Source: Methylocaldum sp. 14B
Lineage (GTDB): Bacteria; Pseudomonadota; Gammaproteobacteria; Methylococcales; Methylococcaceae
Assembly: GCF_002005105.1 (NCBI RefSeq)
Contig: NZ_MSCV01000018.1
Span: 1-64,000, forward strand
Direction of reading: 5' to 3'
DNA length: 64,000 nucleotides
Shown: piece after piece, positions 50,734 to 59,463 of the stretch
How the letters are laid out: each line of letters begins with the position of its first letter
Position numbering within the stretch: position 1 is the first letter of the stretch
Translations under genes and position numbers: made by a program
Notes under the pieces: generated by a model
Told to the model about the DNA's origin: nothing
Databases searched by the model: none
Seen by the model: the letters and a program-made list of their open reading frames with translations, nothing else

Positions 50734-51255
50734 TTATGCCTGAATTTTTTTCAGTATCTTCGCAGGAACCCCGCCGACTACCGTGTAGTCCGGAACGTCT
50801 TTATGAACAACGGCTCCGGCCGCAATCACCGCCCCTTCACCGATCGTAACTCCCTGCAAAATAATCGCTCCTGCACCTATCCAGACTTTATCTTTCACTA
50901 CTATAGGTTTGGTGAAGACTCTTCTGCCTTTGCCCTCCTCGTGAATAACGTCGTGGCTTGCAGACTCAATCGATACCCGCGGTCCGATCAGGCAGTGCCT
51001 TCCGATTCGTATTTCACTCTCTTGACAACCAAATCTCGTTTCGCTGTTGAAATATGTGCCTTCCGATATAAATATCTTATTCGTAGTATCTGCGCGCAAA
51101 GAAAGGGGCCCGGTGATTACTACCCGCTTTTCGATATTTAAGCCTGCCATCCTGTAAAAACTTGGTCGAATCTTATTGAAATAGAGGTATCTTGGAAGTG
51201 AATTACCAAGAGTAATAAAAAAATGGTTTAGTAAAACTTTTAATAATACTTTCAT
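50734..51255 (-). CDS. hexapeptide-repeat acyltransferase
   Basis: A 173-residue left-handed beta-helix acyltransferase of the WbbJ/maltose acetyltransferase type. It has many hexapeptide repeats ([42 protein letters not shown], split by a loop) and the catalytic histidine in SASHDVI. It would acetylate a sugar or surface polysaccharide. The gene is visibly AT-richer than its neighbours, with many TTT/AAA codons, which suggests recent transfer. It converges with the hydrogenase protease gene. Confidence 0.8.
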   Translation of the reverse strand: MKVLLKVLLNHFFITLGNSLPRYLYFNKIRPSFYRMAGLNIEKRVVITGPLSLRADTTNKIFISEGTYFNSETRFGCQESEIRIGRHCLIGPRVSIESASHDVIHEEGKGRRVFTKPIVVKDKVWIGAGAIILQGVTIGEGAVIAAGAVVHKDVPDYTVVGGVPAKILKKIQA

Positions 51256-51884
51256 TAACCCCCCTAAAATACAGATATGGCGTTTTCGAATCCTGTTAGT
51301 AATTCGAAACAGCGAGACAGGAGCGTTCCGTTCAAACTAAGGAACGTTGAGATTCGACCGGCCAACCGGATACGGTTCGTCGCCACGGAATTCAGTACGG
51401 AATTTGCGTATTCTTTCCGGAGTTCCCGCATTTCCCGCGACGATGCGTCACGGCATCTTGCGCTGAGGCACAGCCCGTAATCCCAGCATGGGGCGCCTTT
51501 CCCCGCTGTCTCTGGCGTCGCCGCTTTGCTAACTCGGTTACTATCCCCGCGGATTTGCGCGCGATCGTCCAGCATCCTGGCATATCCCGTGCCACTGAGC
51601 GGAAGCAAGCTTTTCCACTTTGGGTTCGGACGACATAATCGATATGAATCAGGAAAGCCAAAACTGGAAGAAAGCATGAAACCTGAATGACCCCGAACGC
51701 ATGAGCGATGAGTACTGACAGTTTTGTCGGGCGAAAGTGACGACCCTAGTCATCTTGTTCGCGGGAGTGACGCTGCTGCACGACGCTCGCGCGGGGTTGG
51801 TCGGACCGGCAAGCCGCCCTCCGGCCCAAGGAAGCGCCGATTACTCGTCCACCGAAGCCACCGCTGCGCGTAACTGGCTAATCG
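51256..51884. other. region of decayed sequence, no intact gene
   Basis: Frames on both strands are open only in short pieces, and I see no family features. The base composition is mixed. It is probably a graveyard of gene fragments between the AT-rich acyltransferase gene and the protease relic. Confidence 0.4.
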
Positions 51885-51927
51885 AAAAGCCCTTACCCGA
51901 CATCCTCCCAACCCGAAAGGGCTTTTT
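51885..51927 (+). terminator. terminator-like hairpin
   Basis: AAAAGCCCTT (51885-51894) pairs with AAGGGCTTTT (51917-51926), and the right arm ends in T5. The loop is long (about 22 nt) and C-rich, so activity is uncertain. Confidence 0.5.
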
Positions 51928-51949
51928 CAGCGCTTCTTCGGGGAGGAGG

Positions 51950-52187
51950 TCGTGTTCTGAACGCTTTGGCGGGAGAATGTCGTCATCCTCATTGAAATCC
52001 CGGCCTGGCGAAGTTCACACCGGCGGACGGCTTGAATGCGCCGGTGGTTGGGGTGGCTTTTGAATGGGTGACAGTCGTTCAAACCGACATGGCAGAGTGG
52101 ATGACTCAAGTGTTTTCCAATTCGGTGCAGCGAACGCCACCAGGTCTTAACCCCTGCGGGCCGCACACGTCGCCGTTGCACCGGTAA
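51950..52187 (+). pseudogene. relic of a second hydrogenase maturation protease gene
   Basis: Two frames together give LNALAGE, VVILIEIPA, then KFTPADGLNAPVVGVAFEW and a C-terminal helix, with the stop at 52185-52187. The intact protease at 50217-50711 has VIILLVEIPADAEFGPGDGLSAPV in the matching place, and the DNA shares GAAATCCCGGCC. A frameshift falls between IPA and KFTP. Only the C-terminal half is recognisable. It suggests that a second hydrogenase locus once stood here. Confidence 0.5.
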
Positions 52188-52495
52188 TGCCCGCTCTGGT
52201 CTAATTCCACAAATGGCATCGCCGCCTGGCGGTCAACGGTGGGACGTTATGGAACGTGCCGGCGGCAAGCGCCGCCTGTGATTGCTCATGGCAATACCGG
52301 ATAAGCCGGCCAGGCGTAGAACGTTCTCTTCGGTCCAGAGTCGGGACCAAACACTGTGCACTAGAGGCGACAGGGGGATTCTTCGCAATCCTCCACAACG
52401 GCCCACTGCCGTTTCCAGGCTCCTAAGTCGAAGCGTAAAGCTGCATGCGGACCAGGCCGGCGTGAAGACGCCAGATTTCTTCAGCGAGGACTGAT
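52188..52495. other. intergenic upstream of the secreted hydrolase gene
   Basis: A 308-bp stretch without a recognisable gene. It includes palindromic pieces such as GCCGGCGGCAAGCGCCGCC. A GAGGA SD for the hydrolase gene is at its right end. Confidence 0.4.
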
Positions 52496-53824
52496 ATGCC
52501 ATATCGCCGGAAAAATCCGATGTTTCGATGGCGCGGAATCTCGGCCGTATTGTTGCTGTGCATCTGCCAGATCGCATCCGCCAAACGAGTGGACGAGTCG
52601 TCGTACCGCTACCCCTACAAGAATCCTTATCTCGCCACCGCCACCGTCGCCATCCTGAAAGACCGCGAACAGCGCTATGTCTGGGAGGAAACCCAGCATT
52701 TGGACCTGGAGCTGATTCCGGGCCGGAACGATGTTTACCTGCTGGAAGGCAAAGGAAAACTGCGTATCCGCTATTCGCCGCATCCGGGACCTGCGCCGCT
52801 GGTGTTTCTCCTGCCGGGATTCGGCGGTTCCGCCTATTCGGGCGCCGCCCGTTATCTCGCGCAGCTGCTTACCGACCATGGTTTTCAAGTGCTGTCGCTG
52901 CCCTCCCCGTTTCATTGGAACTTCACCTTGGGCGCCAGCCGCTCGGCCTTGCCCGGCCTCACCGAAAGGGACAGCGAGGACATGTACCGAGCCATGCAAT
53001 CGGCTCTGAACGCCGTACGCGAGCGATTTCATCCGGAAATCACCCGAATCGGCCTGATTGGGATGAGCCACGGCGCGTTGACCGCGGCCCATTTGAGCAA
53101 ACTCGACTCGGAAAGAAAGAAAATCGGCTTCGACGCCACTCTCCTGATCAACCCTCCCATCGATCTGCTCGGGGCGATCCGCACAATTGAGCAGCTGGCG
53201 GACTTGGAAGCTCGCTACACGGAAAAGCAGAGATCGAACATCCAGTCCTACGCCATCGGCACTGGCAGTGCCGCCCTCAGCCGGGACATCGAGGATCCCG
53301 ATTATTTCGCCCACTGGGACCGGCGTCTCAAGCTGGACGATGAAAAAATACGCTATCTGATCGGATGGACCTTGCGTCAGCCCGTGGGAAGCTCGCTTTA
53401 CGTCAGCGCCTTGGTTCATCCGGCGATGGGATTTCTCCGGGCACCGATTACCTGGGGATATCGAAGCGCCCGCCTGGAAGAAGCCCGATCGTACGACCTC
53501 ATGAGCTATCTCGAACGGGTCCTGGTGCCGCATTTGGAGCGGACCAGCAAACGGAAGCTCGGCTTCGAGGAATTGGTCAGAGAGTCATCACTGAAAGGCA
53601 TCGCGCCGGCCTTGCGCGACAATCCGAAGGTTTATCTCATGCACAATGCGGATGATTTCCTCGTGTCCGGCGAAGACCTGACATTCGCCGAACGGATCTT
53701 CGGCGACCGCGCAACCATTTACCCCCGCGGCGGCCATCTCGGCAATCTCTGGTACACGCAGAACCGGCGGGACATTCTGACCACATTGAAGCCGCTGCTG
53801 GGCGACCGTTCAGACGAGAGATAG
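52496..53824 (+). CDS. secreted alpha/beta hydrolase
   Basis: A 442-residue protein with a signal peptide (ISAVLLLCICQIASA-K) after a basic N-terminus. The oxyanion-hole strand LVFLLPGFGGSAYSG is near residue 105. The nucleophile elbow is IGMSHGAL with S191, and a C-terminal histidine (RGGHLGN) is near residue 412. It should be an esterase or lipase-like enzyme of the envelope. The substrate is unknown. The ATG at 52496 follows a GAGGA SD; the ATG at 52520 would also work. Confidence 0.75.
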   Translation: MPYRRKNPMFRWRGISAVLLLCICQIASAKRVDESSYRYPYKNPYLATATVAILKDREQRYVWEETQHLDLELIPGRNDVYLLEGKGKLRIRYSPHPGPAPLVFLLPGFGGSAYSGAARYLAQLLTDHGFQVLSLPSPFHWNFTLGASRSALPGLTERDSEDMYRAMQSALNAVRERFHPEITRIGLIGMSHGALTAAHLSKLDSERKKIGFDATLLINPPIDLLGAIRTIEQLADLEARYTEKQRSNIQSYAIGTGSAALSRDIEDPDYFAHWDRRLKLDDEKIRYLIGWTLRQPVGSSLYVSALVHPAMGFLRAPITWGYRSARLEEARSYDLMSYLERVLVPHLERTSKRKLGFEELVRESSLKGIAPALRDNPKVYLMHNADDFLVSGEDLTFAERIFGDRATIYPRGGHLGNLWYTQNRRDILTTLKPLLGDRSDER

Positions 53825-53911
53825 GCCGAGCCGGTGCCGCGATATCTCTCGCCGCAGCCGGCGCCCGTGACCGAATACCTGCTCGACCGGCGCGCGCCCC
53901 GTGCCCTCATA
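53825..53911. other. short intergenic stretch after the hydrolase gene
   Basis: It ends in TA at 53910-53911, the left border of the next family-B element. No terminator is visible. Confidence 0.35.
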
Positions 53912-54175
53912 GAGCGTTTTCCATTCCGGTGTACGGATTCGTTCCAGGAGGGGAGAACGTAGGTCGGCAATCCCTTCCCAATCGCAAACGGTCGCTTTAG
54001 TCGCGACCCTTCCAATCGCAAACGGCATCTCTGGGAGCGCCAGAGCTGCCCTTCCAATCGCAAACGGTCGCTTTAGTCGCGACCCTTCCGACAAAGCCCT
54101 TCGCCGAGCCGATACGTCGGCAAGGGATTGCCGACCTACATATCCGAGTCCCTTACACCGATTCGGAAAACGCTC
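53912..54175. repeat. family-B modular MITE-like element, copy 5
   Basis: A 264-bp copy with ends GAGCGTTTTCC and GGAAAACGCTC and TA on both sides (53910-53911 and 54176-54177). It has three CGCAAACGG modules, with the TCGCTTTAGTCGCGA spacer twice. No family-A copy is attached to this one. Confidence 0.8.
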
Positions 54176-54177
54176 TA

Positions 54178-54356
54178 GCCCGTGAAATCCGGCGGAATGA
54201 CAATTTTCTTATGGCGAGCGCCGCCTCAAAGGAATTTCCGTCATTGACACGGACTCCAAATTTCATAGTCTGCTTTTGACCCGACACCGACCGATGGTGC
54301 GGAACAAGGATTTTCCTGAACGAATCGACAAACCAATAACTAGAAGAGATCACTCC
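54178..54356. other. leader of hpnR
   Basis: A 179-bp AT-richer region that should hold the hpnR promoter. The SD (AGAAGAG) is at about 54342-54348. Confidence 0.4.
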
Positions 54357-55910
54357 ATGAAAATTCTCGCCGTCCACCCCAGTCCCCTGATGTACACCAA
54401 GGTCTTTCTCCGTCTCGAGCCTTTAGGTTTGGAAATGGTCGCGGAATCGGCACGCCGCCTGGGGCACTCGGTCCGCCTGATCGATCTTCAGGTCGAGACC
54501 CACCGGGATTTCTACCGGATGCTGGAAACCTGGCGGCCGGACGTCGTGGCCTTCGCCCTCAATTACCTGGCCAATGTTCCGGAAGTGATCGATCTCGCCA
54601 AGGACGCCAAGGACCGGCTACCCGACAGCTTCGTCTGCATCGGCGGGCACAGCGCCTCGTTCACGGCCAAGGACCTGCTGGAACACGGCGAGGGCAAGAT
54701 CGATTGCGTGCTGCGCGGCGAGGGCGAAGCCGGATTTCCGAAGCTCTTGGAGGCGATCGAGCACGACCGCGATTCGGTGCATAAGGTACCGGGAGCCGTC
54801 ACGGCCGACGGCGAAGGTCCGCCGCCCGGCTTCGTGGCCGATCTCGACGATGTCAGCCCGGCTCGGGATTTGGTGCGGCATCGCCGCAAATATTTCCTCG
54901 GCACTCTCGATCCCTGTGCCTCGGTCGAATTCACCCGCGGCTGTCCCTGGGACTGCTCCTTTTGCAGCGCCTGGACCTTTTACGGCCGCAGCTACCGCGT
55001 GATGAGCCCGGAGAAGATCGTCGAGGACCTGAGCCGCGTCCGGGAACCCGGCGTCTTCATCGTCGACGACGTGGCTTTCATCCAGGACAAGCACGGCTTC
55101 GAAATCGGCGAAGCCATCGCCCGACGCGGAATCAAGAAGGAGTATTACCTCGAGACCCGGGGCGACGTGCTGCTCCGCAACAAGGACGTGTTCCGGTTCT
55201 GGAAAACGCTGGGCATGGAATACATGTTTCTCGGGGTCGAGGCCATCGACGAGGCCGGTCTCGCTCTTTATCGGAAGCGGGTGAGCCTGTCCAAGAACTT
55301 CGAGGCGCTCGAATTCGCCCGCTCCCTGGGGATCACCGTCGCCATCAACCTCATCGCCGACCCCGATTGGGACCGGGACCGCTTCGAAACCATCCGCCAA
55401 TGGTGCCTCGAGATTCCCGAGATCGTCAACATCAGCGTCAACACGCCCTACCCCGGCACCGAAACCTGGCACACCGAATCACGAAAGCTGACCACCCGCG
55501 ACTACCGTTTGTTCGACATCCAGCATGCCGTCCTGCCCACCCGGCTGCCGCTGCCCGAGTTCTACGCGGAACTGGTGAAAACCCAGCAGGTGCTCAATCT
55601 GAAACACATGGGCTGGGAATCCCTCAAAGGCGCGGCCGGCATCGTCTTCCGCCGTCTGCTGCGGGGCCAGACCAACTTCCTGAAAAGCCTGTGGAAATTC
55701 AACAGCGTCTTCAACCCGGAACTGCAACTGGCGGACCACCGGCGCCCGGTCAAATACGAGATGTCCCTGCCGCCCGAACGCAACGAGCAGAAATTCAAGC
55801 CGCAAACCCTTTACGTCCACGAGATCCGCGAACGCAAGCCGCGCGCGCTGGACGAGGCTACCGAGCGCTTCGTCGACGAAAGCCGAACGGGGGCCTTGGC
55901 CGAGTCCTGA
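54357..55910 (+). CDS. hpnR: B12-binding radical SAM hopanoid C-3 methylase
   Basis: A 517-residue protein. The N-terminal domain (MKILAVHPSPLMYTKVFLRL, then LEPLGLEMVAESARRLGHSV) has the cobalamin-binding fold and the typical opening of HpnR. The radical SAM cluster motif is CPWDCSFC with C196, C200 and C203. It adds a methyl group at C-3 of hopanoids, a trait of aerobic methanotrophs such as Methylococcus. The frame is open upstream to 54276, but the ATG at 54357 starts the family sequence. It is monocistronic, and an inverted-repeat structure follows it. Confidence 0.85.
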   Translation: MKILAVHPSPLMYTKVFLRLEPLGLEMVAESARRLGHSVRLIDLQVETHRDFYRMLETWRPDVVAFALNYLANVPEVIDLAKDAKDRLPDSFVCIGGHSASFTAKDLLEHGEGKIDCVLRGEGEAGFPKLLEAIEHDRDSVHKVPGAVTADGEGPPPGFVADLDDVSPARDLVRHRRKYFLGTLDPCASVEFTRGCPWDCSFCSAWTFYGRSYRVMSPEKIVEDLSRVREPGVFIVDDVAFIQDKHGFEIGEAIARRGIKKEYYLETRGDVLLRNKDVFRFWKTLGMEYMFLGVEAIDEAGLALYRKRVSLSKNFEALEFARSLGITVAINLIADPDWDRDRFETIRQWCLEIPEIVNISVNTPYPGTETWHTESRKLTTRDYRLFDIQHAVLPTRLPLPEFYAELVKTQQVLNLKHMGWESLKGAAGIVFRRLLRGQTNFLKSLWKFNSVFNPELQLADHRRPVKYEMSLPPERNEQKFKPQTLYVHEIRERKPRALDEATERFVDESRTGALAES

Positions 55911-55913
55911 CGC

Positions 55914-55990
55914 GGTTCGTCGGCAAAGGATTGCCGACCTACTATATCGTCAGTTTTAGGCGTAGGTCGGCAATCCTTTGCCGACGAACC
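55914..55990. terminator. perfect 29-bp inverted repeat between convergent genes
   Basis: The left arm (55914-55942) and right arm (55962-55990) are perfect reverse complements around a 19-nt loop. The arms are the TAGGTCGGCAATCCTTTGCC module of the family-B elements. It lies between hpnR and the minus-strand oxidase gene and could end transcription from both sides, although there is no U-run. Confidence 0.6.
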
Positions 55991-56092
55991 TTTCTACAAC
56001 CAAACCGAAAAATGCTCTTGCAGTCGCCATAGCCATGGCAGAAGAGATCGGCCAACGGCGAGCATCAGCAAAACCGGAGCCTGCATTAGAAG

Positions 56093-57697
56093 TCACATCG
56101 CCCGTCTCAGATGCAATGGTCTCGCATACGAGAACGAATCCATCACCCTGCCCGGGTTCATCCGGTTCTGCGGGTCCCAAATCGCCTTGAACTCGCGGAA
56201 TGCTTGAACCAACGCGTCGCCGTACAGTTTGGGCAAAAGGTCCGCTTGTGCCGGTTCGTCGGCCTGTTCGGTGGACAGTGAACCGTTGTAACGCACGACA
56301 AGGTCCGTCTTTTCGTCGACGAAAGCCCTCCAATGTCGGATGCGTTCGTGCGCGATGAAGTCGATCCGATAGTGGATACAGCCCTCGCCGAAATGGCCGT
56401 ACAAAGAACAGCGATAACCGTATTTATCGAGCAACGCCCGGTATTCCCTCAAATACGGACCGACATCCTGAGGATGCACGGCCGCATCCTCCCAGATCGG
56501 CCGGACCATCCGCAATCCCGCCCCATGGGTAGTCGCCGTAAGTCCGGCCTCCCGGAACTTCCGTATCCGGGCTTCATCGCGAGGATCGTCCAGCAGCTTC
56601 ATGGACGGAGCCCCTGGTTTGCAGCGCAGTTCGTCCATGAGTTGCCGCGCTCTGCCGGCGGATTCTTCCTGAGTTTCGCCTCCGAACTCCAGGATCAGCC
56701 AGCCGCGCCCCGCAGGCAGCAGTTGCAATTCCTCCAAGCGCATTTGTTTGGCCTTCATGGACCTGACGAGCGAGTCGTCGATGCCTTCGAGGCCGATGGG
56801 TTTGAACGCCATGAGTTCGGCAATGTGGTCGGCGGCCCGGAAAATGTCCGGATAACCCAGCACCAGCAGCGTGCGCACGGGCGGGCTCGGCACCAGGCGC
56901 AATTCCGCATGCAGGACAATAACGCAGGTTTCCTCGGTACCGACCAGTGCGCGAGCGAGATTGAAGCCGTTCTCGGGCAGCAATTGATCTATCGCATAGC
57001 CGGAGAGGCGGCGCGGAATCTTGGGAAAGCGTGCCCGGATCGTATCGGCGTATTTGTCGCGCAACGCCTTTAGGCCGGCATAGATCTCCCCGCGCCGGCC
57101 GCCGCCGCGAATGATGGCCTCCAAATCCTCCTCCGAGGTCGGACCGACGGTCATGCGCAGCCCGTCGTAAGTGAGGATGTCCAACCTGTAGACATTATCG
57201 GCGGTATGCCCGGCCATGACCGAGTGCAGTCCGCACGCGTTGCTGCCTATCATGCCGCCCAGAGTGCAGTGAGCGTGGTTCGATGGGTCGGGACCGAAGG
57301 TCAGACGGTGCTCCTCCGCTTTACTCCGCAGAGAATCGAGTGCGCATCCCGGCTCCACGACTGCCCGCTGCCGTGAGGGGTCGATGGCGAGAACGCCCCG
57401 AAGATACTTGGACATGTCGATGATCACGACGGAGTTGCGCCACGGCACGGCCAAGCGGGTTCCTCCCCCGTGCGTCGTGATGGGCGTATCGTGTTTGCGG
57501 CAGGCGGCAACGGTCTCGACCACGTCGTTGACGTCGCGCGGGATGACCACGCCGATCGGCATCTGCTGGTAGTCGGCTGCGTCCGCCGCGTAGAGCGCGC
57601 GGCTGCGGAAATCGAACCGGACCTCGCCGCGAACACGTTTGCGAATGGCGATGGCCAGAGCCTCCGCCGCTGTAGCGTTTAGAATTGAATGCACCAT
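56093..57697 (-). CDS. FAD-linked oxidase, GlcD/YdiJ-like, missing Fe-S half
   Basis: A 534-residue protein with an FAD PCMH-type domain (VIPRDVNDVVETV, THGGGTRLAVPW, TLGGMIGSNACG) and a C-terminal oxidase domain with GHFGEGCIHYRIDF. It oxidises a 2-hydroxy acid such as D-lactate or glycolate. The length and sequence match the N-terminal half of the about 1000-residue YdiJ-like proteins. It ends right after the NPGRV motif (residues SYARPLHLRRAM), where those proteins go on to Fe-S domains. Repeat DNA begins about 80 bp beyond the stop. It may work alone like GlcD or be a truncated gene. Confidence 0.75.
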   Translation of the reverse strand: MVHSILNATAAEALAIAIRKRVRGEVRFDFRSRALYAADAADYQQMPIGVVIPRDVNDVVETVAACRKHDTPITTHGGGTRLAVPWRNSVVIIDMSKYLRGVLAIDPSRQRAVVEPGCALDSLRSKAEEHRLTFGPDPSNHAHCTLGGMIGSNACGLHSVMAGHTADNVYRLDILTYDGLRMTVGPTSEEDLEAIIRGGGRRGEIYAGLKALRDKYADTIRARFPKIPRRLSGYAIDQLLPENGFNLARALVGTEETCVIVLHAELRLVPSPPVRTLLVLGYPDIFRAADHIAELMAFKPIGLEGIDDSLVRSMKAKQMRLEELQLLPAGRGWLILEFGGETQEESAGRARQLMDELRCKPGAPSMKLLDDPRDEARIRKFREAGLTATTHGAGLRMVRPIWEDAAVHPQDVGPYLREYRALLDKYGYRCSLYGHFGEGCIHYRIDFIAHERIRHWRAFVDEKTDLVVRYNGSLSTEQADEPAQADLLPKLYGDALVQAFREFKAIWDPQNRMNPGRVMDSFSYARPLHLRRAM

Positions 57698-58008
57698 CGG
57701 ACCTCCATGTCAGATAGACGTGCAATTACTTCCGAGAAAGAAACACCCGCCGGCGATCCTTGCCGTTAGCGCCGAATCGATTCTAAACCTTCGCGCGGCT
57801 AAGACATAGTCCCGCCAGCCCTAACCAAGGCATCTACACAAGCATCCAAAGCCACCCTTCCGTGCCGGGTGACAAATTGTGCAGATACCTATGCCGCCAT
57901 AGGGAACAATCCAATGCCGCCCGAGTCACTTCGATAAGGCATAGTGGAACGGCCTCCGTTCCGGCAATGTGAAATGTCAATCGGCCGGCGAGAAAGGGCA
58001 TCGGAGGC
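57698..58008. other. divergent intergenic region
   Basis: A 311-bp stretch between the oxidase gene and the amidinotransferase relic. It must include the promoter of the oxidase gene. The frame of the relic is closed by a stop at 57970-57972, so the missing 5' part of that gene is not here in frame. Confidence 0.4.
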
Positions 58009-58461
58009 TTGTGCGCAAACCCCATGAATCACGGTAGAGATGTTGCATTTATCCGCGTTCACGAAATCGAAAGCCGCTGCCGGCAACCCATGCACATCGA
58101 CACCACCATTCTGCCTTTGGCGGAAAGCCGGTTGCTGGTCAATCCGGAATACGTCGACGTCGGCCGGCTTCCGGAGATGCTCAAGTCTTGGGATATCCTG
58201 GTCGCACCCGAGCCCGATCCGACGCCGAGCACGTTTCTACAGCTCGTATCCATGTCCAGCCGTTGGCTGAGCGTCAACGTGCTCTCGATCGACGAAAAGC
58301 GAATGATCGTCGAAAAAGACCAGCCGTCGATGATACGGCTCTTGGAACGGCACGGCTTCGAGCCGATTCCCTGCTCGTTTGCGAGCTATGCGCCGCTCGG
58401 CGGTTCGTTCCATTGCGCCACCCTGGACATTCGACGACGCGGCGAACGGCAGTGTTATTAA
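58009..58461 (+). pseudogene. amidinotransferase relic (C-terminal part)
   Basis: A 150-residue frame starting at TTG that matches the C-terminal third of glycine/inosamine-phosphate amidinotransferases. The catalytic HIDTTILPL (with His) and GGSFHCATLDIRRRGE (with the nucleophile Cys) are present, as are LVNPEY and WDILVAPEP. The N-terminal two-thirds (about 200 residues) is missing. A short GRD-AFI segment before RVHEIE suggests an internal deletion. The natural end (about RRGELQSYF) is altered, and a family-C element starts at the last codons. Confidence 0.65.
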
Positions 58462-58602
58462 CCCGGCCTATATTTATAGGCCGGGTTAATCCGGGGCAGG
58501 GATGCCCCGGCGCGGCGACAAGCCGCGTGAGCCCAGGCCGGGCGTGTACCGGGCCTGGGCGGCGGCCCGAAATACCAGGAGGGTATTTACGGGCCTGATT
58601 AA
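58456..58602 (+). repeat. family-C multi-hairpin element, copy 3
   Basis: Nearly identical to copy 2 in sequence and orientation. Its first bases overlap the end of the amidinotransferase relic, and it ends with GGGCCTGATTAATA. The DUF421 gene starts 34 bp downstream. Confidence 0.8.
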
Positions 58603-58636
58603 TATTTCTAAGGATTTCTTACCGCAAGGAGGCACT

Positions 58637-59170
58637 ATGTTTTTCGACAATTGGATGAGTCTCGTGAGAACCGGCGTGGTGGGTGTGTGCGCCTATGTCC
58701 TGCTGGTGCTGCTTTTGCGGGTCTCGGGCAAACGCACCCTGTCCAAGCTCAACGCCTTCGACCTCGTGGTGACCGTGGCATTGGGTTCCACCTTGGCGAC
58801 GGTGTTGCTGACGAAGAACGTGACCTTGGCCGATGGCGTGCTGGCCTTCGCCCTGCTCATCTTTCTTCAGTGGGCTTTGGCCTGGCTGTCGGCCCGGTCC
58901 AGCACGGTAAGCCGTATGGTCAAAGACGAACCGCGCCTGCTGTTCCATCGAGGCCAATTCCTGCACGCGGCGCTCAAGGCGGAACGGGTTACCGAGGGAG
59001 AAATCCTGCAGGCTCTCCGCACCCAGGGGATCGCGTCGCCCGACCAAGTGGGCGCGGTGGTTCTGGAAACCGACGGCAGCTTCAGCGTCCTGCAAAACAT
59101 CGACACCGGCGGCGCTTCGAGCCTGGCGGGGGTGCGCGGCAGCGAACACGAGACCTCGACCGCGGCCTAG
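58637..59170 (+). CDS. DUF421 membrane protein, YetF-like
   Basis: A 177-residue membrane protein with three predicted transmembrane segments in the first 90 residues. The family signature LRVSGKRTLSKLNAFDLVVTVALGS (in two parts, about residues 28-52) is present. The soluble C-terminal domain (LLFHRGQFLHAALKAERVTEGEI, then GAVVLETDGSFSV) follows. The function of DUF421 proteins is poorly known, and some are linked to stress and spore envelope. The ATG at 58637 follows a strong SD (AAGGAGG). It is 34 bp downstream of a family-C element. Confidence 0.82.
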   Translation: MFFDNWMSLVRTGVVGVCAYVLLVLLLRVSGKRTLSKLNAFDLVVTVALGSTLATVLLTKNVTLADGVLAFALLIFLQWALAWLSARSSTVSRMVKDEPRLLFHRGQFLHAALKAERVTEGEILQALRTQGIASPDQVGAVVLETDGSFSVLQNIDTGGASSLAGVRGSEHETSTAA

Positions 59171-59176
59171 CCTCTC

Positions 59177-59362
59177 TTGATTCTGCTGCTGATCCATAAG
59201 CTGCTGCCCGGCCGGCAAGTGCCGTGGAGGGCCAGGCCGGAAACGCTGTTTCGCCGTTGGCTGCCCCGAGTGCTGCGAATTCTGCTGGTCGGATTCGGGA
59301 TGTTTCTTGCGGCTGACGTGGTGCTGCGGGCGCTGGGCTTGGAACTGCCGTTCGGGGAATAA
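59177..59362 (+). CDS. possible small membrane protein
   Basis: A 61-residue frame that starts at TTG 6 bp after the DUF421 stop. It has two hydrophobic parts (ILLLIHKLL and RILLVGFGMFLAADVVLRAL). It may be a small co-translated membrane protein or a remnant of a longer one. No family is recognised and the start codon is weak. Confidence 0.35.
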   Translation: MILLLIHKLLPGRQVPWRARPETLFRRWLPRVLRILLVGFGMFLAADVVLRALGLELPFGE

Positions 59363-59463
59363 AGGCTGCGCGATCGGGCTCTGTCTTTCCGGATTCGAGC
59401 CAATGCGGATAAAAACCGTCCGTCGCCGGTCGGTACCGTAAAGGCGAACAGGAAACTGCCGAC

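Noticed and set aside
51264-51677. A 137-codon minus-strand frame in the decayed region
   Set aside because: It has mixed composition and no recognisable domain, and competes with equally open frames on the other strand.
51737-52063. A 108-codon frame with a hydrophobic start that looked like a signal peptide
   Set aside because: It passes through the terminator-like hairpin and into the protease relic in the wrong frame, so it is probably not a gene.
59177-59362. Extension of the DUF421 gene through the small membrane frame
   Set aside because: A TAG stop lies between them, and the DUF421 protein already has a plausible length. The small frame is listed separately at low confidence.
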